From the NCBI RefSeq assembly GCF_964355755.1, contig NC_092680.1:14609001-14673000 (forward strand): DNA of 64,000 nt, given 5' to 3'. Both the position numbers and the translations under genes were made by a program. The stretch's first letter is position 1. Every line of letters begins with the position of its first letter. This DNA is from Antedon mediterranea (taxonomy: Eukaryota; Echinodermata; Crinoidea; Comatulida; Antedonidae). Shown here one piece after another: positions 12,301 to 23,637 of the stretch. The notes under the pieces are model-generated. The model was not told the origin of the DNA, did not search any database, and saw only the letters and a list, made by a program, of their open reading frames with translations.

Positions 12301-15300
12301 AAAAATGCCCAAAATGGAGCCGACGTTAACATTCCAGACCATGACAAACTTGGATTCTATTTGAAAAATAGAATAAAATATTATAATATAATAGGTACGC
12401 CATTTTTTACAGATAAAATGGATTTCTTGTGTAGGCGGAAAACGGTTTGGGGAGGGACGATTATGTAGGCAAATACGTGTACCATTTTAAATTATTCACG
12501 TCTTCATCGTCTATGACTCACTATACATTTTATCATTTAAGCACCCCCAGTTATGCCATTATCACATTAAAACGTTAATACCTGACTTTGATGTTTATCT
12601 TGTTTCCAGCTTTGAATATGTTTCTTTTCTTGAACTGATATTCTGGGATTTCTATCTGGATTGTCCAGATGAAACCAATTCCAGAAGAAACAAAAAACCA
12701 GCCCAATGCAGCCTATAAATTATTATTAAACTTCATTTAATCCTTTAAATTTGATGTACATATTTAAAAAACAATTTTTAAAATTAATATTTTGTTGGGA
12801 GTAACTTCCACGAGGTAAGGAATGCTATAGCCTTATAATATTTGCTATCTACATTATCCATTTCAATAGAAACATCTGAAATGGTTCTACAACAATTACA
12901 GACTTAATTCCTGAAATGTTTTTAACATTGTGCCTTGAAATGGATATTATTTGATATGTCTTACTGAAGAAATAAAATGGTAATGGCCATCCTCCATTGA
13001 ATGACATTGAACAAAGAAATGCCGCCACGTAAGAAGATGCTATGAATCCAAAACATGCACCTGTGACGAAAACAATGTTTAAATGTTTATTGAACAAGAA
13101 TCATGTCGGAATGTTCGTCTCCCTTTCTCGTCATGTTACTAGGTAGTTTGAGTGACGTCAGTAAGATGTTTTCTGTTTCTCCTGTATTTTGAAGGCCCGG
13201 ATGCGATTTTTTTTTTCGTACATAAGTTGGGGACCCCTCATGAAACGTCACAAAATAAACATGAATAATTCATCAGTTAAATTTGTTGTTCCGTGTGCAC
13301 CCAAGCGTATAGCAACAAGAAGTGATTACACGCACAGTACAGTACAACTAAACTGCGATACGATTCTTTCTACAGTAGGCCTAGGATTCTAGGTCAATTC
13401 ACGTGATTGCCTTCGCGCACTCTTCTTCACACCATGGATTAAAGAATAGAAGGATATGCATCGACGGTGACATCAAACGATTTTACAACGCGCTTGCCTA
13501 TACTAAAGCACTGCTGCCAATCAAACAAACACGTTCATTGAACTCCGTGTCTCTAACCGCGGCCCTCTGTAAAACGCTGCGAATCAACTGTTACATTTTT
13601 TGAGACCAAAACGTAACCATGTAGAAATCGTATGCGCAGTCTGAATGTTCTATTGACATGTCTGCGTCGATGATTAATTGATAACAAACATATATTGCTG
13701 AATAATTCTGTTTTAGTTTCATCACAATCGGACTACGAAAAGTTCACTTTCTTACGACTGGTAATTTTAAGTAGTTGGTAATATTAATAAAATATGCAAT
13801 TTTTATATTTGAATTATCATTATTTGCCTGCCATCTTCTGTCATTAAAAATTGCGTTAATCTATAGAATATTAAATTATGCATTTGACCATGTATGTTGT
13901 TAGCGTGGCCGGTGTTCAGACATACACCAATCGTGTTTTTTAATATATGGCTAAGCAGTGGTTTCTTCATAAATCTCCTTAATTATCGATGTGATTATAT
14001 TTAAACTGTAGTGCCTGGTGATTGGCTAGTGGTTATGTCATCCACATCACCGGGCCTAATTGAATGAAAACAGCGATCCCTGATCCGGGATTGGCTGGCT
14101 ATGTATAGTTGCGATTCGTTACCTAGCGGTCGTTTTGAAAAGTACACGCAGGGCAAACTTGATCACGAACAAACGAAGTAGGCCTACCTATTATTATTCA
14201 CACAAGAAGTAAGACAACGGTGAGTATTTAAGATTAGCCTAGGCCTACCTAGGCAGTATCAATGTCGGCAAATCATAGGGTTTACTAGCCCAGTTTAGCC
14301 TAGTTAGTACAAGGCCTAGCTAGGCTAGCATTCTTGTAATTTTACAACAAATGAGACAACTAATAGTTATTGTCTCAGATGTAGGGCTACTACAGGTCAT
14401 AAAATGCTACTTTAATCATCATAAAAAAATCATTAGCGTAGATCAATCGCGGCAGAAACCAACATAGTCAATAGTTGACCATCTACAAACATCATGCAAC
14501 CAAAGAACGCGAAAGAAGCGTAGCCAACAAGGTTAAATGTCGTTGCACATGTGCAGTAAACAATATATATTAGGCACGCGACCGTTTCGTTGTTACCATG
14601 CGGTTAATTAAACTGTAACATTGTGGGCGGTCCGCAGTCTGTCGGCGAGAGTCAAGGAACCCTTGATCTCACGTCGATGCATATCCTTCTATTCTTTAAT
14701 CCATGTTCACACACACCACTATGCAAAATGTGTCGAGGCTAATCGACAGCTAGGCAAGACATTAAACTAAGTAGTAATTGGACGGGTGTCCCGAAACCTA
14801 AGACCACGAAAGCTCAGACCCCCTAACTAAGACCTAAGATCACGAAAGCTAAGACCCAACACCTAAGATTACAAATACTAAGATATACTACAGCTTAAAA
14901 ACAATACTTGTTTATCCATACATAATTTTAAACACAGTAGGTTTCATTTATTACCATAAATATAATTTAATTCTACCGCAAAACATAGATAAACTCACAT
15001 TATTTTCGCCCGTTGAGTAAATGTATATTTTTTCTTTACAACAAACAAACTTGACGGGTTGTTTGTTGGTATATATTTACTCCATTGTGTTGGTTCAGAG
15101 AATGTTTTTCTTACGCACCTGCCTTTCTTGTATTTTGACTCCAAATTTGTTGACTAACTTTATCCTGAACACCACACTTTAAAATTAGGACTTATAAGTA
15201 CTTTCAGAAGGAGAAACACATAATAACAAATAAATAAATCCTTTAAATTGATGATTTTACAGATGTGTTTCTTTGTATACTGTAATACTAATGTAACTCC

Positions 15301-18300
15301 TCGAGCTCCCCATGCTCAATGTTTTTGTTTCTATGGAGCGCCAAAAGAGCAACAATAATAGTACAAGTATAAAAACAGAAAGAAAACGAAACAAAAAAAC
15401 TTATCATGATTTTTAAATTAAAATTTATTTGCCAGTATTTATTTCTTTGTACTTGCATGATTATACTATTATCATTACAATTTTGATTTTACATTGTTCC
15501 ATCCACACTGTAGATGGACTCCACAGAGTTTTCAGCCCTCTATATAATTTTTGCTCTTTTGACGTTCCATAGAAACAAAAACATTGAACATGGCCCATGT
15601 GGTAGGCCTACTGTACTGTAGGCTAGTCATTTTGTGTGCGAGAAAAACGTCTGTAAAATCATCAATTTAAAAATGTATTTGTTACTTTTTATGTGATTCT
15701 TTTTTCATGAAAGTGCCAATTCTAAGGTGTGGTATTCAGAATAGATGTTGGGAGTTAAAATACAAGGCAGGTGCGAAAGATAAATATTTGTAATCTTAGG
15801 TGTTGGGTCTTAGCTTTCGTGATCTTAGGTCTTAGGGGGTCTGAGCTTTCGTGGTCTTAGGTTTCGTGACACCCGTAATTGGGTATAGCCCAAAGAAAGC
15901 TTAGACCCACAAGAATAAAAAATGTGTATTGTGTACTGTAATTTTTTAATTCTGCTAAATTTTATTATCAAACAATAGGCCTATGCATGTACTCAAAGGA
16001 ACTTTAAAAATGCGCGTATATGAACACATGCGATGGGAAGATTAGACCCACGAGAATAAAAAATGTATTTTTGTGTAATGTTTATTGTTTAATTTTGCTG
16101 ACTATACTATTACTCGGACTGTGTCATACCTAACACACACGTCACACACACACCCACACAGCTACTACTAGAATAGACATGGGTTTAGAGACTAATAATT
16201 AGGCCTAATAGTATTAATAGAAACTATAATTTTAACACGTAATTCTTTAGTAATAAATTATATTAAAAACACCATAAACTAAAGGCTGATTATTTCGACA
16301 ATCCACACAAAACGCCGCTTTTCTTTTATGAAATCCCACGCGGCAACCACAGCGGAGATTAGGCCTAGAATCGTACCGCACTTGTGTAATCACTTCTTGT
16401 TGCTATACGCTTGGATGGAACAAGAAAATTTAACTGATGAATTATTCATGTTTAGTTTGTGACGTTTCATGAGGGGGTCCCCAACTTATGTACGAAAAAA
16501 AAAATCGCGGCCCGGATCGTGGCACAAACAACCTGACAGCGTCACTGCCGACAAATAGTTATAATGATTAATAATTATGATTAAACCTGGGAGGAATGAA
16601 CAAAAAGCAAAAACAATACGTATAGAAGATTTGTAGCAAAATGGTCATAAATATTCCGAAAAAGCTAAATAAATTATACATATTAAATGTGTTAACCTGA
16701 AATTGATTAACCAAGATGTTTGTACTCGATTTTTAGAAGGATTTATTAATTCCATATTGTGCATGTATAATATCAATTAATTAGCCTATGAATGTCTGTA
16801 TACGAAATTAGGGGAACAGAAGGAAAAAGCAATAGTATGGCTAGTACTTGAATACTATCAATGTGGCTAGGATCAAATGTTGGTTAATGACTAATAATGA
16901 AAGTGAATTTCATCTTTCTAATTTACTTTAATTCTATTTACTTATTTATTACTCAATCAATATGTGTACACAGTACAAAATGTAAATGTATATAGAAGAA
17001 GTTGGTTTTTACCTGCATATGTAGCCGAAGTAGCCATGCCCCTTTCTTCTGGGGGTGTCCATCTTCCAATAATAACGTACAATCCTGGGTATACCATTGC
17101 CTGACATAAACAGTTATAAAATCGTCAATTACAAAAGGAAGTTGTTGTTTGTTCTCTGTTTTGGCTCTTTTCACCAGGTAACTAACATAATTATATTCAA
17201 ATTATCAGTTCGTTAGCCAAATATAAGGCATGATCCATTTTCGACATATATATTTGTATTGTCCGTACCTTCTCATAGGTAAATTAATTCTGAATACACG
17301 ACTGTTTTGTTGGTTTTTTTGTATAGTACATGTTGCTTTGTGAAAGCTTTCTACACGAACTACGACCCCGGGGGCCCCTGATCAAGGCCCAGAGAAAAAA
17401 AACAGGCATCAAAATATGAAAAAGTCCAATGACTCCAGCGTTGGACGGCCATCTATAGCTTGGTTCCCACTAGGACGTAACGAACGACCGTAAGCGCAAC
17501 GCAAGCAACAAATGACAGACTACAGTTAATCATCTATCATGTGTGGTTAAATTACTTGCGTTGCGTACGTTCCAGCGTTTATGCCACTGCACGTGCGACA
17601 GGTATTACAACGTATGACTTCTGTTACATATGTTCGTATTCTTACTTTCCACGTATTTATTATGAATTTGCAGTTAGTATGTAGGCCTACGATGGTGTAC
17701 CATAATGTATACACTCACCTGTGCAATACCATCCAATACTTTCATTGTAAAAAGTAACCATACATCTGTCCTGGCTGTCACAGGAATCAATGCGTTTGCA
17801 ATAAAAGACAATACCATACTAATAGTTACTACCCTTTTCGCGCCAACAGTATCGGCCAGCCATCCACCTGCTATGGGCATGATGCAGTAACCATAATAAA
17901 ATGCACTGAGTAATAATTGTTGCGTCTTTTCATTCCAATCAAACTCACCAGACTTTAAAATAGAATACACATTATATACCGGAAAAATACGATTTACATC
18001 ACCACAAGTGTATTTTTCATTATTAACATTTTAATTATTCTAGAGAAGTCAACTAAAGTTAATTTAATTATTAATGCATGTCTTTTATTATTTACATAAC
18101 ATATTTATATTATTATAGGTTTATGGATGAACCTATAAATGAAGGAAGAAAAGGAATTCATTGGACAAAAGGAAAAATGTTATCATGATGTCAACATTAT
18201 AGTTTTAAGTGTTATTGAAATAATGATTACTGATTAGAGAGGAAAGTGTGAACAATTACAATAATAAATATGAAGTGTACGCTCAGTGAGTACAATACAT

Positions 18301-19528
18301 TAAATAATGGCACATACCCACAATTAGCCTACTAAACAATATAATATATAAATAAATAATTAAATTGTATTTATTTATTTCTTTCAGTGAAACAAAAAAT
18401 GACAGAAAAAAGTCAATGAAAACTATCTCTATCTATTACTGCTTGCGCGGTAAAAATCCTAGCACCGAATATTATTTGCTGTCTGTCTAATTCGATATTT
18501 GATTGAAAATCGAAGCGTCTGATTATTTACATAAAAGTTTAAATATAGAACAGTAGGTGTGTTATTAAAAAAATAATGAATGTCTTGTATCCGTTGATTG
18601 AAGAGAATTCATTTTTTTATCTCTTGAAAATGTATTATTTGTATATTAAATAAAACTACACGTACTTACCAGTACAAGATTGTTTTCGTTTACTGTTGAT
18701 ATTTGTGAATTGTTATCCAAATTCGTTTTATTTTGTCTCACCATGACTGTGATAGCAACACTAAAAATGTTCCGGAAGCTGTTGATCAACGCAGCTACAA
18801 TTGTACACATTCCAATCACAATGTATCTAACTTGAACAACATTTTTCTTGCCTAATGTTGAAATCAATGACTTGTAAATCTTAATCAAAACAACTAGAAT
18901 TGTATTGTTCTGATCTTTAGTATTACTATGATTAGTATTAATGGTGTACCTGTTATAATACTATTGATGTAATGATTGTTAAAAAAGGGAAAAAAGAGGG
19001 AAAATATGGCGTTTTACGTATTGTATATAATTACGGTACATGCATTAGAAAGAAAAGACTAGTAACTTACTAGGCCTATAGTTTTTATTATTTATACACA
19101 GTAGTGGGTTTTAATAAACAATTAGTACAAGTAAAAGATATGAGAAAACAGAAAATAACGAAAAAAGTAGAACATTTATTGTACTTTATTATCATTTAGG
19201 AAAATATCGAAGATGATTGAAAGAATATAAGTGTTGATAAAAAGTGAGGAAAAAATAAAAAATCTTAAATCAAAATTTAATTCTAGTAAGTTACGATCTG
19301 TTTTAATTTATCTAAACTTGATTCAAATAAATAACTTAGATCTGTTTCGCATCGTGAATAGAGAGAAATTGTAAATTATAAAATATCGTAATAAAGGTTG
19401 AATGTAATTTCTGAACATTCTTCTTAATATCCACTACATGTATTTTATTAAGTGTACACTACAAAAATAATAAACTTACTTTTATTCAAATTATTCGCCA
19501 ACAATGGTTTCAGTTCCTCTATGGCCAT
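9375..19528 (-). CDS. SLC17-family anion transporter (sialin / vesicular transporter-like), complete, 10 coding exons
   Basis: Coding exons, in transcription order: 19528-19480, 18851-18670, 17952-17719, 17100-17013, 13060-12965, 12712-12582, 12356-12207, 11130-10998, 10583-10342, 9578-9375. All introns are GT-AG and phases join cleanly, giving 502 residues against 495 in human sialin. The start MAIEELKPLL carries an acidic dileucine-type signal. TM1 ends in NSFRNIFSVAITVMVR, with Arg43 at the place of sialin Arg39, followed by the sequon NKT. GGWLADTVGAKR (106-117) is the major-facilitator loop 2-3 motif. RWTPPEERG, RKLM and MDISPNHTG are further family landmarks. It should be a membrane transporter of organic anions or phosphate; the substrate cannot be told. 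In the TM4 segment the usual Arg and second Glu are Lys148 and Gln155. The exon 4 to exon 5 intron holds a 3.3-kb nested transposon. Confidence 0.9.
10758..10790. other. short perfect hairpin in an SLC17 intron
   Basis: ATCAGGGAGAT and its exact inverse ATCTCCCTGAT are separated by about 10 bases, between SLC17 exons 9 and 8. No known RNA element is recognised. Confidence 0.35.
11232..12018 (+). mobile_element. 0.8-kb element R1, copy 2 (in SLC17 intron)
   Basis: Same ends and core as copy 1, with both microsatellite modules (about 11262-11340 and 11908-11976). It sits between SLC17 exons 8 and 7. A plus-strand reading frame starting near 11908 reads as [11 protein letters not shown] purely because of the tetranucleotide run. 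Confidence 0.85.
13433..14705 (+). mobile_element. 1.3-kb TIR element E2, copy 1 (nested)
   Basis: Bounded by CATGGATTAAAGAATAG and its inverse; the TIRs are 34 bp. The 7-mer TTCACAC flanks it (13426-13432 and 14706-14712), and the uninterrupted site can be read at about 46732-46745. The interior is non-coding but promoter-like: two ATTGG (reverse CCAAT) boxes, near 14021 and 14090, and an AAGACAACG/GTGAGT splice-donor-like junction at 14219/14220. Copy 2 is 62416-63719. The superfamily is not clear from the termini. Confidence 0.88.
14783..15875 (-). mobile_element. fold-back transposon E1, copy B (nested)
   Basis: Inverted relative to copy A and full length (1093 bp), with the same AAGCTAAGACC-type termini and inner arms. 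Flanks are TAATTGGA (14775-14782) and TAATTGGG (15876-15883), an 8-bp duplication with one change. The unoccupied form of the host repeat reads TAATTGGACATAGCCC near 46814. An 8-bp duplication is typical of hAT and some other DNA transposons, but the CGGGTGTC ends are not diagnostic. Confidence 0.88.
17453..17610. mobile_element. fragment of a dispersed MITE-like repeat
   Basis: The phrase AGCTTGGTTCCCACTAGGAC followed by CG-rich words (ACGCAAGCAAC, TTGCGTTGCGTACGTTCC) has the look of a terminal-repeat end with internal inverse matches. The right terminus is not identifiable. It is in the SLC17 intron before exon 4. Confidence 0.35.
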
Positions 19529-21139
19529 TATGGAAACATAGACCTTGTGAACTTATGATCCTAAACATAAATTGCATAATTATTCAAAATATTGATAATA
19601 TAGTTTATTTATTTCGGTATATAAAAACATACAAACATCAGCACAAAGGCTAAAAACGTTGGTCAACAAATATTATATTAAAAAAAATCCAATATGTCTA
19701 CATCATCAGGTTTAAGAAAAGAAAATGACATTGGAAATACTTGAAAGAGGTGAACCTAATTTAGAGAAAATTTATGTCAACCACACTTCTATTAAAACGA
19801 ATGTTTCCTATGTCCACATCGTATATAAAATATCTAAAAAAATCGTATACAAATATTAACTTAAATTTTTACCTGTTGTGTTGATGCAGTAAAACAATAT
19901 CGGCTTATTTCTTACAAAAGCGATGATACTGCTTGTTGCTGCATTGCAAATATTGTTATTTAACATGTTTAATAAACGTGTTTTGTAGCTTATTACCATA
20001 CGCCTTGAGTGATTATTACCAATTTTAAATGTAAATTAATATAGCCATATTTAATCGACGACACCGTGCCGTGATGACGCACGTGTACAATGTAGCACTT
20101 AAAAATTCGCAACTTATTTTGTAAGTTGGATATTTTTATAACGCGGCAAATAGAATTAAGTATCATATAGCACGGCATATATATATGAACCTAATTACTA
20201 GTAGGTATTTTATTATGCGTTATTTTGCGTTTATTTGTAGTTCAATAACCTTTAGGCCTACACCGTCTACATCATGATATTTAGGAACATTGAAAACAAA
20301 TTTAAGAAATATGCCGTACGGTATACAAATACATTAATATTGGAATTTGAGTGACAAAAAAATAAAATATAAATATATCGTATCTGGAAAACATTATCTG
20401 GACACATATCCCCACCGATAATACCATTCTTTTTTCCAACGCGATCCAGAGAAACTGTGATTAACATTAACATAATATTTTCTAAATTTCTGTATAAATA
20501 AATAAAACATAAATGTTCATTAATTATTGTTGTGTGACGTCAGCATAATTACAAACAATTAACTAAATGGTTTTCCTCAAGCTGCTAGTTGGCTAAATGG
20601 TTTCTTATGTAGAAAATATTCATGCATTAATGTGGGTTTAACACAATAGGAAAAATACGGTATTTTTAATCACACCGGACAAACTCCTATCTAAACGAGT
20701 TAATAATGTCGATGAACTTGAAAATTTGACTGAAATCAGATTAGAATTTCTTCTTCGACTTGCACAACATAAACACTTTTGAAGTCGGTGCTTCCCAGTT
20801 AATATTAAACGAATTTTTCGTGGACGCGTTTAATGAAATTTTACTGAGCAATACAATTTCAAATATTCAATTCGATTAAATTTTATTTCAGCACTCTGGC
20901 TCAAAATGAGTCTTGCTTGTAACATATAAAAACATAATATGATAAAATGGTAACCATGGTACGACACCAAAAGGGTAAAATACAAATACAAGAAATATAC
21001 ATTTCATATAAAGGTTAAAACATGGCAAAGTACAATTATCATAACAAAGTGTCATATAAATTTTGGATAAAAATATGTTTAAAATATGTTCACCTGACAA
21101 AATTTGCATTATAAAGCCAGATGGGAGAATCGACTGTTT
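19529..21139. other. intergenic, upstream of the SLC17 gene
   Basis: AT-rich sequence without recognisable exons or repeats. The 5' UTR and promoter of the minus-strand SLC17 gene must lie here, but I see no decisive TATA or initiator element. Confidence 0.4.
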
Positions 21140-21990
21140 GACGTTGGTCTAACAGTTTTGATTATTGTTCTGTTTTATTAATATCCTATTTAAACAGTTT
21201 AAGAAAGACTTATTATCAATTTTTGTTTTATTAATCAGTAGTAAACATTTTGTGTAACGTAAAGATACTTGACAATTTAATGTTTGACCATCATTGTAAG
21301 CAATATCTGACTCATTCATAAATAGGAGACTCTGGACACAGATATAAATAATGTTCTATATTGTCTATCAATTGTGCATTACAGAAGTTACAAAAATAAT
21401 CTATAATTATTCCCATTTTTTCAGTAAACTGTTTGTTGGGTAACAATTATTCAGGATTTTCCCGTTTGTAGAGAATACTCTTGGGTATTAGGAGCCTATG
21501 CATAGATTGTTCCAAATATCATCCCAATTAAATTCGTAAAATTTGAAGCGTTGTTGCCAGTACATTTGACTGCTTGGTGGTTTGAAATATTTATGTATAA
21601 GTTCATACCTTATTAATAAATTTGTTAGTGACTCTAATGTTATAAAATGATTCTTTGTGTAAAATCCAGGGGAATTAAGTACTTGGTCACAATTTTGGTT
21701 ATAGTTATTTTTCCACTCTTTTGGAATTGCCTTAAAAAGCATAAAGTATTCTATAGTAAAGGATTCTTTTCTTTGCACCACTTCTTTAAGTTTTGAAAAA
21801 GACTTTTATGTTGCATCTTTATTAAAAAGATCTTTCATATAAACAATCCCGTTCTCTATCCATTTTTTAAAATACAGTTGCCTATGTTCATATGTAATGC
21901 AAGCATTGCACCAAATGATCTCGTTTGCTGGCATACCCACTTCAATCGTATCCTTGGGAGTTTTAAGTTAATACCAACATACCAACATAC
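21140..21990 (-). mobile_element. LINE remnant, C-terminal end, minus strand
   Basis: The minus-strand frame 21488-21781 reads KAIPKEWKNNY, then FITLESLTNLLIRY and NWDDIWNNLCIGS. Downstream in other frames (about 21340-21440) a Cys-rich piece CNFCNAQLIDNIEHYLYLC appears. This order (IP..WK, then W..IW, then C..C...IEH....C) is the usual C-terminal end of L1-like retrotransposon polyproteins. Stops and frameshifts make it dead. Confidence 0.7.
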
Positions 21991-22175
21991 AAACACTTAA
22001 CATAACATTTATTTTCTTTGCGTCTCTAAAGTTATACAGGGTTGTGATGCAGAGGAATTGAATAGAGAGACGACATATTCGGTGCAATACCTGATATTAT
22101 TGACAGTGGTATGTTTTTCCATGCTGCTATTTCATCGTTAAAAATTCTTTTAACGTTGAAAATAGAGATAATGTA

Positions 22176-22666
22176 CCGTAAATCTTCTAATTGTAACCCT
22201 GGGTTATTATTCTTTGATTGTTTTTTTAGAGTGGGTTACTATTAGAAAGGGGGGGGGGGTTACTATTAGAGTAGTGGGTTACTATTACTAATCTTAAATT
22301 AGGCATCTGGAAATAGTAACCTACCCCCAACTTTTCCGGTCAGCAACTTATTTTATAGCAAAATAATAAAACAGTACGAATAAACAAATTTGGTTGAACT
22401 ATAACTTTATTTTATAAACTCAAAAACACTCAATCCTCCCTCACTCCCGAGATCAACATGCATTATCTCCTTATTTTCAAAATACGACTGCTGGCTGCAT
22501 CATAATTTTTTGTGACTCTAATAATAGTAACCCACATGGGTTACTATTAGAGTAGTGGGTTATTATTATAGATTGACTTATAAGGTGGGTTACTGCTATT
22601 GGAATAGGGGTTACTATATTAGAGTCCCGATTAGAGTGTGGGTTACTATTAGAATTAGATTTACGG
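22176..22666. mobile_element. 0.5-kb MITE with TA target site (Tc1/mariner-type)
   Basis: CCGTAAATCT at the left and its inverse AGATTTACGG at the right are both flanked by TA (22174-22175 and 22667-22668). The TIRs extend through CTAAT..GTAACCC. Inside, GTGGGTTACTATTAGAGTA-like phrases repeat in both orientations, and a 10-base G run lies near 22247. No transposase. Confidence 0.7.
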
Positions 22667-22668
22667 TA

Positions 22669-23637
22669 GTCATTTTAGTTGTTTTGTCTGAAGTATATTT
22701 CGGACCAGAACATCGGGTTTCGCTATGTTCAGAATGCATAAGCGTCGAAGGAGGAGTTTAGAAGGAATTTCATAAATCTGATTGGTCCGATAGAACAAGC
22801 TAACCAATCAAAACCATATTCCCATATTTAATATCAATGTAGAAGACAAACAATGCTCTCCAGTTGACTTTTTTCCGGTTAAAATCAACCTACAACTTTT
22901 GACGGTAAAGGGATTTGTGTTGAGGAAAAAACAGAATCAGGTGCGATAAAAAGTCCGATGAAAGTATTATGATTACAATTATAAATTATAATTACTGTAA
23001 AGATGAGTAAGATAGGTTGAAATTAATGCGTTTGGGAGGCCGAAGGGAGGGGGAGGGGGTGAGAGGTGTTTTGTCAGTTTTTGTTTTGAAGTTGTTATGT
23101 GATTATTAATATTGGTTATTAAAAATCATTTCTTTTTCAGGTACTTACACTGTTTCTAGTGTAAATGTTAATCCTTTTTTATCTTTTAATATAGGCAAAA
23201 TACTCTAAAATTCAAGAGTTTTGACTTCAACGCGCTTACATGGGAGATGCGGCCACAAGAACTTTGCTCTCCGAAATTATGGCACTGTTAATTAAAATAT
23301 AGTAAACTTTTTTACTTAAGTTTATTAATTTAAAAACAATGTAAATAGTTAAATAATTTAAAAAATAAAACTGAAATAAAGAATAAAAAGACTTTCCTTT
23401 TTGTAATGTAGGCGTACTTCTAGTCTGAAACATAAAACGGACGGTAAATTTCTTTGCATGGACAATAGCATGCTTTAATGGCGTTCCATACATATTGCTT
23501 TTATTGTGTTGGGGGGGGCCGATGCAATGTGGTATATGTGAATGTGGCCGACATTCGACATTTTATTGTTATCCGTTGTCGTTCGCAGTGCGATACTGTA
23601 TCAATTTACTACCTTAGTGGTGTTAAATTATAGAAAT
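22669..23637. promoter_or_regulatory. region upstream of parkin, no defined elements
   Basis: Must contain the parkin promoter or 5' UTR. Visible are CCAAT-type words (ACCAATCAAAACC near 22802), a G/A-rich tract near 23039-23066 and a G run at 23510-23518. No TATA box is convincing. An upstream non-coding exon cannot be excluded, because ATTATAG/AAATATG just before the start could be an acceptor. Confidence 0.3.

Larger units (their letters stand above)
13203..16508. mobile_element. long-TIR DNA transposon (MULE-like, non-autonomous) with 9-bp target duplication, carrying two nested transposons
   Basis: Left end GCGATTTTTTTTTTCGTAC and its inverse at 16508 start terminal inverted repeats of roughly 150-200 bp; shared inner words include GAAACGTCACAAA, GAATAATTCATCAG and AGCAACAAGAAGTGATTACAC. 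The 9-mer GGCCCGGAT flanks both ends (13194-13202 and 16509-16517). Long TIRs with a 9-bp duplication fit Mutator-like elements by known family habits, but no transposase is present. Without its inserts (13433-14705 and 14783-15875) it is about 0.94 kb. A second copy lies at 46655-47445. It sits in the SLC17 intron between exons 4 and 5. Confidence 0.85.

Noticed and set aside
13403-13603. Open frame crossing the left end of E2
   Set aside because: It runs through the host-element / E2 junction and matches nothing; the other E2 copy lacks the upstream part.
19529-23637. PACRG, the usual head-to-head neighbour of parkin in vertebrates
   Set aside because: No exon resembling PACRG was seen; the interval holds a LINE remnant and a MITE.
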